Shown in pieces: positions 1-6,012 of a stretch of 9,543 nt of DNA; positions within the stretch are counted from its first letter, which is position 1; each line of letters opens with the position of its first letter. Made by a program: the position numbers and the translations under genes. A model generated the notes under the pieces. That model was given only the letters and a program-made list of their open reading frames with translations, was not told where the DNA came from and did no database searches. This DNA comes from Pseudomonadota bacterium (GTDB taxonomy: Bacteria > Pseudomonadota > Gammaproteobacteria > Steroidobacterales > Steroidobacteraceae), in the NCBI GenBank assembly GCA_021817875.1, contig JAKAFQ010000127.1, positions 1 to 9,543 of the forward strand. The letters are read 5' to 3'.

Positions 1-809
1 AGCCACTGCGCCAGCGCCTGAGCGTTGCGGCCATGGTGTTCGAGCCGCGCGTGCAGGGTACGCAGTCCCCTGAGGGTGAGGAAGCTGTCGAAGGGTGATC
101 CGGTGAGCCCCAGGCAGTTGGCCCACGAGGCAAGTTCCGCGTGCAGATCCTCCCTGGCGGCCACCACCGCTCCGCCGACCACGTCGCTGTGCCCGTTGAG
201 GTACTTGGTGGTCGAGTGCACGACCAGGTCCGCGCCGAGGGACAGCGGCTGCTGCCAGGCCGGAGACAGAAAAGTGTTGTCCACCGCCACCGTGGCTCCG
301 GCGGCATGGCCCCACGCGGCGAACTGCTCGATGTCCGTGATGCGCAGCAGCGGGTTGCTCGGCGTTTCGATCCACAGCAGCGCCGTGGGCGAGGACAGGG
401 CGGCCCTGACGGCGGCGAGGTCGGCGAAATCGACGAACTCCACCTGCCGCTCGGCGCGCCGCCGCCAGGCATCGAACAGCCGGTAGGTGCCGCCGTAACA
501 ATCGTGCGGCGCCACGATGCGGGCCCCGACCGGCAGCAGGTACCCGACGAGGGTGATCGCCGCCATGCCGCTCGCCGTGACCACGGCGCCCGTTCCGCCC
601 TCGAGGGCGGCGAGCGCCGCGCCGAGCAGCTCGCGCGTCGGGTTGCCCGAGCGGGTGTAATCGTACTCGCGCTTCTCGCCGAAGCCCCTGAAGGCGAACG
701 TCGAGGTCAGATGGATCGGCGGCACGACCGCGCCGGTGGTCGGGTCGGACTCGAGACCGGCGCGGACCGTGCGGGTGATCTGGGCGGGGATGCGGTTGGA
801 TGGGTTCAT
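1..809 (-). CDS. metB: Cystathionine gamma-synthase, 3' end outside the window
   Basis: PLP-dependent enzyme of the Cys/Met metabolism family; joins O-succinyl- (or O-acetyl-) homoserine to L-cysteine to give cystathionine in cytosolic methionine synthesis. Reading the minus strand from ATG at 809-807 gives 269 residues plus two bases before the edge; family members are about 390-400, so roughly the C-terminal third is missing. Visible motifs: the tyrosine/arginine phosphate-contact segment YDYTRSGNPTR (49-59), TASGMAA (78-84), ETPSNPLL (148-155), the cofactor aspartate in VAVDNTFLSP (174-183), and the PLP lysine K202 in HSTTKYLNGH. The start has only a weak AAGG four bases upstream and lies 24 nt after the metX stop, so coupling to metX is likely. 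Family homologues include cystathionine beta-lyase and O-succinylhomoserine sulfhydrylase; the metX partner and overall sequence favour gamma-synthase, but these are hard to separate by eye. The gene order metX-metB is, from memory, typical of Xanthomonadales. Confidence 0.9.
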   Translation of the reverse strand, partial: MNPSNRIPAQITRTVRAGLESDPTTGAVVPPIHLTSTFAFRGFGEKREYDYTRSGNPTRELLGAALAALEGGTGAVVTASGMAAITLVGYLLPVGARIVAPHDCYGGTYRLFDAWRRRAERQVEFVDFADLAAVRAALSSPTALLWIETPSNPLLRITDIEQFAAWGHAAGATVAVDNTFLSPAWQQPLSLGADLVVHSTTKYLNGHSDVVGGAVVAAREDLHAELASWANCLGLTGSPFDSFLTLRGLRTLHARLEHHGRNAQALAQW

Positions 810-833
810 ATGACCTTGTGTCAGGATGTCGGC

Positions 834-1865
834 TCAGTGGCCCGCGAGCGCCGCGGCGAATATGCCGTGCAGCTGTTGAGATTCTTTCAGGAAGGCATCG
901 TGACCGTAAATCGAGGAGATCTCGAACAGTCGCGCCGAGTGCAGCCGCGCCGCCATGCCGCGCACGTCGGCCAACGGGACGAGCATGTCCTCGCGCACCG
1001 CCACCACCGCCGTCGGCACGCAGATGCGCGCCGCCTCCACGCGGTGCAGATCGATCGATTCGGACAGGCACAGGAACGCCTCCGGGCGGTGCCGCGCCGC
1101 GTAGTCGTTGCCGCGGGCGGCGAGATAACCCTCCACGGGCAGGCGCATCCGGCCCGCCTGCTGGGTCGGCGGGCCCTCGAAGCGGGCGCGGAATTCCTCT
1201 GCGGTGCGGTAGGTCGACATGGCGAGCGCACGCGCCAGCGCCAACCCCTCGCGCGCCCGACCGGTCTCGATCCCGAGGCGCACGACATCCCGCTGCACGG
1301 AGCGCCACGCGGTGCCGAGCGGGTGCGGCCGATCGGTGGCGCACAGCACGATCAGCCGGCCGACGCGCTCCGGAAAGCGCTCGGCGAACGCCAGCGCGAC
1401 CATGCCGCCGTAGGAGCCTCCGGCGATCGCGTGCAGCGATCTGATCCCCAGCTGATCGATCAGTCGCAGCAGGATCTCGGCCTGATCGTAGGTGGATACG
1501 CTCGGAAAAGCCTGTCCGGGACCGGGGCCGGTGGTCTCGCCGCTGCCGCCGAGATAATCGAAGGACAGCACCCGGTGACATTCGGTGTCGAGCGGCCGGC
1601 CCGGCCCGGCGACTTCGGACCACCAGCTCTCCCGCGGCTTCTCGGTCAGGCACACGCGCCGGGTCGCCGAGATGCCGCCGAGGGCACAGACCACCGGAGC
1701 CCCCGCGGGACCCACCATCCGCCAGGCGACCCGCGGCGCGGACAACTGTCCCCCGTGGTAGAGCGCCAACGTGCCGGGGATCTCGAGCACACCCTCGCAG
1801 GACGGCACGGGCAACGGATGCGGCTCGGTCTGGGCCGTCACCGGGGCTTTCGCAATCGCATTCAT
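834..1865 (-). CDS. metX: Homoserine O-acyltransferase MetX, probably homoserine O-succinyltransferase
   Basis: Alpha/beta-hydrolase-fold enzyme that acylates the hydroxyl of L-homoserine, the committed step of methionine synthesis. The 343-residue product shows the MetX catalytic triad: nucleophile S151 in the elbow GGSYGGMVAL (149-158), aspartate D293 in REDMLVP, and H322 in YGHDAFL. The oxyanion-side segment ALGGISATR (61-69), WW (81-82) and SFDYLGGSGE (101-110) resemble the short Xanthomonas/Lysobacter MetX group described as succinyl-CoA-specific, so succinyl- rather than acetyl-transfer is inferred. Start: ATG 1865 has GGAG six bases upstream. Two in-frame ATGs at 1892 and 1886 would add nine or seven residues (1892 has AGGGG six bases upstream); they fall in the loop of the regulatory hairpin, so I prefer 1865. 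Expression is likely controlled by the SAM-I riboswitch in its 5' leader. metB follows after 24 nt. Confidence 0.9.
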   Translation of the reverse strand: MNAIAKAPVTAQTEPHPLPVPSCEGVLEIPGTLALYHGGQLSAPRVAWRMVGPAGAPVVCALGGISATRRVCLTEKPRESWWSEVAGPGRPLDTECHRVLSFDYLGGSGETTGPGPGQAFPSVSTYDQAEILLRLIDQLGIRSLHAIAGGSYGGMVALAFAERFPERVGRLIVLCATDRPHPLGTAWRSVQRDVVRLGIETGRAREGLALARALAMSTYRTAEEFRARFEGPPTQQAGRMRLPVEGYLAARGNDYAARHRPEAFLCLSESIDLHRVEAARICVPTAVVAVREDMLVPLADVRGMAARLHSARLFEISSIYGHDAFLKESQQLHGIFAAALAGH

Positions 1866-1870
1866 GGGTG

Positions 1871-1910
1871 GCTCCGCATTCCTCATGGACATCGAGGACC
1901 CCTGCGGAGC
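1871..1910 (-). promoter_or_regulatory. Shine-Dalgarno sequestor hairpin of metX (riboswitch expression platform)
   Basis: On the minus strand, GCUCCGC (1910-1904) can pair perfectly with GCGGAGC (1877-1871), and inside it CCUC (1897-1894) can pair with GAGG (1884-1881). The 3' arm contains GGAG (1875-1872), the best Shine-Dalgarno for the metX ATG at 1865, so the folded hairpin would block ribosome binding. It lies 70 nt downstream of the SAM-I aptamer and no U-run follows it, which points to translational rather than transcriptional control. The pairing is read directly from sequence; the regulatory role is inferred. Confidence 0.65.
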
Positions 1911-1979
1911 GCCCGCCGGAACCGGCGGGTTGCCACGACCTTCCCCGCCGCGCCGAGGCGCACGGAGCTTCGTGGTTCG

Positions 1980-2102
1980 CTCATCTGTCGATGCGGCTGC
2001 CCGGAGGCCGCCGTACCGCGGGAGTTGGCACCTTTCCAGAATGGTTGGTCCTGGCGGTTGCCCCGGCGTCTAAGGGCCTATCCCTCAGCCGGTCTCGATG
2101 AG
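1980..2102 (-). promoter_or_regulatory. SAM-I (S-box) riboswitch aptamer upstream of metX
   Basis: S-adenosylmethionine-sensing RNA in the metX leader. Nearly every invariant S-box element is present in order on the minus strand: P1 5' strand CUCAUC (2102-2097) pairing with GAUGAG (1985-1980); P2 CCGGC/GCCGG enclosing the GAGGGA...GGCCC kink-turn and pseudoknot region; GGCAACC (2062-2056); P3 closed by CCAG/CUGG; the core AAGGUGCCAACUCC (2034-2021); a P4 hairpin rich in GC; and the 3' closing CAGAUGAG. SAM binding is expected to stabilise P1 and turn methionine synthesis off. The position directly before metX-metB, with a promoter whose start lies at the aptamer's edge, fits. The class is SAM-I rather than SAM-II or SAM-IV because of the AAGGUGC core and the K-turn/P1 layout. 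Confidence 0.95.
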
Positions 2103-2110
2103 TGACCGAT

Positions 2111-2140
2111 AGCATAGGCGGCGGCCGGCCGAGCGGTCAA
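2111..2140 (-). promoter_or_regulatory. Predicted sigma-70 promoter for the metX-metB transcript
   Basis: Minus strand TTGACC (2140-2135, five of six consensus -35 bases) and TATGCT (2116-2111, four of six -10 bases) are separated by 18 bp. The predicted start near 2104-2103 falls just before the first base of the SAM-I aptamer, an independent support. Not verified experimentally. Confidence 0.6.
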
Positions 2141-2280
2141 GCGGGCCCGGCCGCCGCTTCGCAGCCGCCCCCGCGGCGCTCGCCCGGCACCGTGCCGCGC
2201 TGTCTTGGCCGCTCGCGCACCCCCTGCCGGTCCGCCCCGCCCCGCCCCGGCCACGGTCCGCCGGGGCTGGCGCCGCCCGT
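2141..2280. other. GC-rich divergent intergenic stretch with no gene seen
   Basis: Between the metX promoter and the histidine operator lies very GC-rich sequence with no supported coding region, terminator or transposon end. The one distinctive piece is a CCCCG repeat at 2232-2250, giving three GGGG runs one base apart on the minus strand. Short open frames crossing here have no recognisable product. Confidence 0.5.
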
Positions 2281-2286
2281 TCCACT

Positions 2287-2304
2287 ATGCTAGTGTACTA
2301 GCAT
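2287..2304. promoter_or_regulatory. TrpR-type operator before the histidine operon
   Basis: ATGCTAGTGTACTAGCAT is a perfect palindrome with 8-bp arms and a 2-bp spacer. It shares the CTAGT-2 bp-ACTAG core and exact geometry of the E. coli trp operator. It ends 19 bp before the start of a gene for a TrpR-related protein, in an island of AT-rich sequence within GC-rich DNA. A possible -10 (TACTAT, 2304-2309) overlaps its right end, with only a poor -35 (TCCACT, 2281-2286), so binding would block transcription. The likely ligand is the product of the adjacent gene, with histidine as a plausible effector; both are inferred. Confidence 0.75.
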
Positions 2305-2323
2305 ACTATTACAGTGGATTGGC

Positions 2324-2728
2324 ATGAAGACCCACCGCAGCCTCACCCCGCGCCAGGAAGCCCTCGCCGAGCGCCAGCTCTACACGGCCATCGCCGCGCT
2401 GCGCGATGCCGAGGAGGTCCGTGCGTTCTTCCGCGACCTGTGCACCCCCGCCGAGCTTCAGGCCATGGCGGACCGATGGGCGGTCGTGGATTATCTCGCG
2501 CGGGGCCTGCCCTACCGCGAGATCCACAGCCTCACCGGCGTCAGCGTGACCACCATCGGGCGGGTGGCGCGCTTTCTCGCCGCCGGCAACGGCGGCTACG
2601 GCCTGGTGGCGCAGCGCCTCGGCAAATGGCAGCTGCGCGCGGCGCGCGCCGCCGGCGGACAGTCCGCCAACGGTGGCCTGCGCGCCGGGAACGGCGCCAC
2701 GCAACGCGAGGTGAGCCGTCATGGATGA
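2324..2728 (+). CDS. TrpR-related regulator of the YerC/YecD family, candidate histidine operon repressor
   Basis: The 134-residue protein matches the YerC/YecD branch of the TrpR superfamily: an N-terminal helical dimerisation part with FFRDLCTPAELQAMADRW (35-52) and a helix-turn-helix at about 62-84 (LPYREIHSLTGVSVTTIGR segment followed by VARFLAAGNGGY). True trp repressor has the same fold and order of helices. Residues about 105-134 form a Gly/Ala/Arg-rich tail beyond the usual ~100-residue domain. The start ATG has only a weak AGTGG six bases upstream. The 3' end overlaps hisG by 8 nt. A TrpR-type palindrome sits directly upstream, so autoregulation and repression of the his operon are likely. 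From memory, comparative genomics has proposed a TrpR-family 'HisR' histidine regulator; I cannot confirm that this protein belongs to it. Confidence 0.88.
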   Translation: MKTHRSLTPRQEALAERQLYTAIAALRDAEEVRAFFRDLCTPAELQAMADRWAVVDYLARGLPYREIHSLTGVSVTTIGRVARFLAAGNGGYGLVAQRLGKWQLRAARAAGGQSANGGLRAGNGATQREVSRHG

Positions 2729-3617
2729 GCCGCGGTTGAAACTCGCCATCCAGAAGTCGGGCCGGCTCACCGACCCCTCGCTCGACCTGCTGGGGCGCTG
2801 TGGCCTGAAGATCTCGCGCGGCAAGGACCAGCTGATGGCCTACGGCGAGAACATGCCGCTCGATGTGCTGTTCGTGCGCGACGACGACATCCCCGACCTG
2901 GTGCAGGAGGATGTCTGCGACCTCGGTCTGGTGGGCCTGAACGTGCTCGAGGAGAAGCGCCTGGAGCTCGCCTCGCGCGGTCACCCGGTACGCTTCCAGC
3001 AGGTGCGCAACCTCGACTTCGGCCGCTGCCGGCTGTCGCTCGCGGTACCCGATGGCGCCGTGTTCGCGGGGGCCGAGAGCCTGCGCGGCAAGCGCATCGC
3101 CACCACCTACCCGTTCCTGCTCGAGAACTACCTTCGCCAGCGCGACATCCGCGCGGAGATCGTCACGCTCTCGGGCGCCGTCGAGATCGCCCCGCGTCTC
3201 GGACGGGCCGACCTGATCTGCGACCTGGTGTCGACCGGCTCGACGCTGCAGGCGAATCACCTGCGCGAAGTCGAGACCGTGCTCGAAAGCCACGCGGTCC
3301 TGATCCGCACGCCGCTCGCGCTGGCGCCGCTGAAGGACGAATGGGTGGAGCGGCTGCTGATGCGCATCGACGGGGTCCAGCAGGTGCGCGAGAGCAAGTA
3401 CATCATGCTGCATGCGCCGCGCCAGGCGCTGCCCGAGATCCGCAAGCTCCTGCCGGGCAGCGAGTCCCCGACCATCATTCCGCTCGAGGGCTTTCCCGAC
3501 AAAGTGGCCGTTCACGCCGTCTGCCGCGAGAACGTGTTCTGGGAAACGCTCGAGAGCCTGAAGAAGGCCGGCGCCAGCGCGCTGCTGGTGCTGCCCGTCG
3601 AAAAGATGCTGGCCTGA
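2721..3617 (+). CDS. hisG: ATP phosphoribosyltransferase, long form
   Basis: Catalyses the first step of histidine synthesis, condensing ATP with PRPP to phosphoribosyl-ATP, and is normally feedback-inhibited by histidine. At 298 residues it matches the long, self-contained HisG (E. coli about 299) with a C-terminal ACT-like regulatory domain (about 225-298), so no HisZ is needed. Visible: N-terminal LAIQKSGRL (8-16), RDDDIPDLV (53-61), LGLVGLNVLEE (68-78), and the PRPP-binding loop ICDLVSTGSTLQAN (166-179). ATG at 2721 has GAGGTGA six bases upstream inside the preceding gene, whose stop it overlaps by 8 nt. hisD begins 14 nt after the stop. Confidence 0.97.
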   Translation: MDEPRLKLAIQKSGRLTDPSLDLLGRCGLKISRGKDQLMAYGENMPLDVLFVRDDDIPDLVQEDVCDLGLVGLNVLEEKRLELASRGHPVRFQQVRNLDFGRCRLSLAVPDGAVFAGAESLRGKRIATTYPFLLENYLRQRDIRAEIVTLSGAVEIAPRLGRADLICDLVSTGSTLQANHLREVETVLESHAVLIRTPLALAPLKDEWVERLLMRIDGVQQVRESKYIMLHAPRQALPEIRKLLPGSESPTIIPLEGFPDKVAVHAVCRENVFWETLESLKKAGASALLVLPVEKMLA

Positions 3618-3631
3618 GGAGCCCCGTGCCC

Positions 3632-4960
3632 ATGCGCATTCTCCGATGGGAATCGCTCTCGGCCGCGGAGCGTCGCGCGGCGCTCGAGCGCCCCGTGCAG
3701 CAATCCCGCGCGGACATCGACTCCGTGGTGCGCGAGATCATCGCCCAGGTGCGCGCCGAAGGCGATGCGGCGCTGCGCGCCTGCACCCGGCGCTTTGACG
3801 GCGTCGAGGTCGACACCCTGGCGGTGAGCGCGCCGGAGTTCGCGCAGGCCGAGCGCGCATTGCGCGCCGAGCAGCGGGCGGCGATCGAGCGGGCGATCGA
3901 CAACGTGGAGCGCTTTCACCGCGCCCAGCCGCTCGAGCCGATCAGCCTCGAGACCAGCCCGGGCGTGCGCTGCGAGCGCATCTTCCGGCCGATCGCGGCC
4001 GTCGGGCTGTATGTGCCCGCCGGATCGGCCCCCCTGCCCTCGGCGGTCGTGATGCTCGCCGTACCGGCGCGCATCGCCGGCTGTCCGCGGCGCGTGCTGT
4101 GCACGCCGCCGGACCGCAGCGGCGCGGCGAATGCCGCGGTGCTGGTGGCCGCCCGGCTCTGCGGCATCGAGTCGGTGTTCAAGGTCGGCGGCGCCCAGGC
4201 GATTGCCGCCCTCGCCTATGGCACCGCCGCCATCCCCAAGGTCGACAAGATCTTCGGACCGGGCAATGCCTGGGTGACCGCCGCCAAACAGGCCGCGGCC
4301 GCCGACCCGCAGGGGGCCGCCTGCGACATGCCGGCCGGGCCTTCCGAAGTCATGGTGATCGCCGATGCGGCCGCGCGGGCGGAATTCGTGGCCGCGGACC
4401 TGCTCGCCCAGGCCGAGCACGACGCGAACGCGCAGGCCATCCTGGTCACCGACAGCGCCGCGTTGGCCGAGGCCGTCAGCGCCGCGGTCGCGACGCAGAT
4501 GGGCGGCCTGTCGCGCCGCGCGATCCTCGAGAAATCCCTCGCCTCGAGCCGCTGCCTCGTGGTCGAGGACCTCGATACGGCCGTCGCCGTCGCCAATCAA
4601 TATGCCGCCGAGCATCTGATCCTCGAGGTGCGCGCACCGCGCAGCCTGCTGCCGAAGATCGAAAGCGCCGGCTCGGTGTTTCTCGGCGCCTGGTCGCCCG
4701 AGCCCATGGGCGATTACTGCTCGGGAACCAACCACGTGCTGCCGACCTACGGCTACGCCCGCGCCTACAGCGGACTGTCGGTACTCGATTACCTCAAGCG
4801 CATCACGGTCCAGGAGCTCACGCCGGCGGGGTTGCTCGGCCTGGGTCCGACGGCGGTGACGCTGGCGCGCACCGAGGGACTCGATGCGCACGCGGCCGCC
4901 GTCACCCGGCGCCTCGATGCGCTGCGCGCGGAGCGGCCCGGCGAGGCCATTGCGCCATGA
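3632..4960 (+). CDS. hisD: Histidinol dehydrogenase
   Basis: Zinc enzyme that performs the last two steps of the pathway, oxidising L-histidinol to histidinal and then to L-histidine with two NAD+. The 442-residue product is close to E. coli HisD (434). Zinc ligands Q260 and H263 (LLAQAEHD), D361 (PMGDYCSG) and H420 (EGLDAH), and the catalytic pair E327-H328 (YAAEHLIL), are all present at E. coli position plus one. KVGGAQAIAALAYGT (184-198) and the NAD-contact region FGPGNAWV (208-215) are also intact. The start is chosen as ATG 3632, ten bases after GAGGAG; an in-frame GTG at 3626 (four bases after the same site) is an alternative adding two residues. The last four bases overlap hisC. Confidence 0.97.
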   Translation: MRILRWESLSAAERRAALERPVQQSRADIDSVVREIIAQVRAEGDAALRACTRRFDGVEVDTLAVSAPEFAQAERALRAEQRAAIERAIDNVERFHRAQPLEPISLETSPGVRCERIFRPIAAVGLYVPAGSAPLPSAVVMLAVPARIAGCPRRVLCTPPDRSGAANAAVLVAARLCGIESVFKVGGAQAIAALAYGTAAIPKVDKIFGPGNAWVTAAKQAAAADPQGAACDMPAGPSEVMVIADAAARAEFVAADLLAQAEHDANAQAILVTDSAALAEAVSAAVATQMGGLSRRAILEKSLASSRCLVVEDLDTAVAVANQYAAEHLILEVRAPRSLLPKIESAGSVFLGAWSPEPMGDYCSGTNHVLPTYGYARAYSGLSVLDYLKRITVQELTPAGLLGLGPTAVTLARTEGLDAHAAAVTRRLDALRAERPGEAIAP

Positions 4961-6012
4961 GCTGGGTGGAAGCACTCGCGCGACCCGAGATCGTCGCGCT
5001 GAAAGTCTACGAGCATGCCGCCTGGCGGCCGGAGCTCGAGCGTCTGCACGCCAACGAGCTGCCCTGGAGCCCCGCGGGCGGCGATCCGCACACCGGGATC
5101 AACCGCTATCCGGAGCCTCAGCCGCGCCAGCTGGTCGAGCGGCTGGCGCAGCGCTATGGCGTCGCGCCGGAATCGGTGCTCGTCGGCCGCGGCAGCGATG
5201 AGGCCATCGACCTGCTGTGCCGGGCGTTCTGCCGCGCCGGCGAGGATGCGGTGCTGGTCTGTCCGCCGACCTTCGGCATGTACGCGGTGTCGGCGCGCAT
5301 CCAGGGCGCTGAGGTGCTTTCGATGCCGCTGTGCATGGAGCGGGGATTCGCGCTCGATGAGCCGCGGCTGCTCGAGCACTGCACGAGCGCGGTGAAGCTC
5401 CTCTTCCTGTGCTCCCCGAACAACCCGACCGGCAACCTGCTCGATGAGCAGGCGATGCTGCGCATCGCGCGCACGCTCGCGGGCCGCGCCCTCGTGGTGG
5501 TCGACGAGGCCTACCTGGAGTTTGCGGCCCGGCCGAGCCTCGCGCGCCGCATCGGGGAGCTGCCCAACCTCGCGGTGCTGCGCACGCTGTCGAAGGCCTA
5601 TGGGCTCGCCGGAGCGCGCTGTGGGACGCTCATCGCCGACCCCGAGGTGATCCGGCTGGTGCGCAAGATCATTCCGCCGTACGCCATCCCGAAGCTGACC
5701 CTCGATGCCGTGCTCGAACGGCTGACGCCCGCGGCACTCGCGGCGGGCGAGCGTCAGCTCGCCACGGTGCTCGCCGAGCGCGGGCGGCTGCTGCGGGCGC
5801 TGCCGGCGCTGGCGCGCGTGCGCCGCGTCTGGCCGAGCGAGGCCAACTTCATCCTGGCGGAATTCGACGATGCCGGCGCGGCGCTCGAGCTCGGCTGTGA
5901 GGCGGGACTGCTGGTGCGCGATGCGCGCGGTTATCCCGGTCTCGGCCGCGCGTTGCGCATCACCGTCGGCACGCCCGAACAGAACTCCCGTCTTCTGGAG
6001 GCGTGGTCGTGA
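4957..6012 (+). CDS. hisC: Histidinol-phosphate aminotransferase
   Basis: PLP-dependent fold-type I aminotransferase converting imidazole-acetol phosphate plus glutamate to L-histidinol phosphate. The 351-residue protein has RYPEPQP (50-56), VGRGSDEAIDLL (77-88), the substrate/PLP segment SPNNPTGN (153-160), VVVDEAYLEF (180-189), the PLP lysine K213 in LSKAYGLAGAR, and the carboxylate arginine in RALRITVGTP (331-340). The start ATG shares bases with the hisD stop (ATGA, 4-nt overlap), with GAGG ten bases upstream. The end overlaps hisB by 4 nt (GTGA). Length and motifs match the family; the operon context removes ambiguity with other class I/II aminotransferases. Confidence 0.97.
   Translation: MSWVEALARPEIVALKVYEHAAWRPELERLHANELPWSPAGGDPHTGINRYPEPQPRQLVERLAQRYGVAPESVLVGRGSDEAIDLLCRAFCRAGEDAVLVCPPTFGMYAVSARIQGAEVLSMPLCMERGFALDEPRLLEHCTSAVKLLFLCSPNNPTGNLLDEQAMLRIARTLAGRALVVVDEAYLEFAARPSLARRIGELPNLAVLRTLSKAYGLAGARCGTLIADPEVIRLVRKIIPPYAIPKLTLDAVLERLTPAALAAGERQLATVLAERGRLLRALPALARVRRVWPSEANFILAEFDDAGAALELGCEAGLLVRDARGYPGLGRALRITVGTPEQNSRLLEAWS

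Noticed and set aside
1912..1929. Perfect 8-bp GC-rich inverted repeat in the metX leader, considered as an intrinsic terminator
   Set aside because: No run of U follows it on the minus strand, so it is not a canonical terminator; it may still be a structural part of the riboswitch expression platform.
141..2105. 654-codon open frame on the plus strand opposite metB-metX
   Set aside because: It lies antisense to two recognised genes and the riboswitch, its translation is Arg/Gly/His-rich with no known family, and long shadow frames are expected at this GC content.
2141..2323. Histidine attenuator with a His-rich leader peptide, as in enterics
   Set aside because: No short frame with a run of histidine codons and no terminator/antiterminator pair was seen; a repressor operator appears to take its place.
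3341..3631. Upstream extension of the hisD frame into hisG
   Set aside because: The extension is hisG sequence in another frame; HisD length, catalytic residue numbering and the Shine-Dalgarno at 3616-3621 all support a start at 3632 (or 3626).
3512..4975. 487-codon minus-strand open frame opposite hisD
   Set aside because: Composition-driven shadow of hisD; no recognisable motifs. The same holds for the minus-strand frames at 2541-3515, 6198-7040 and 8424-9095.
6003..6008. GTG 6003 as the hisB start
   Set aside because: It sits one base after the GGAGG Shine-Dalgarno; GTG 6009, seven bases away and overlapping the hisC stop, fits much better.
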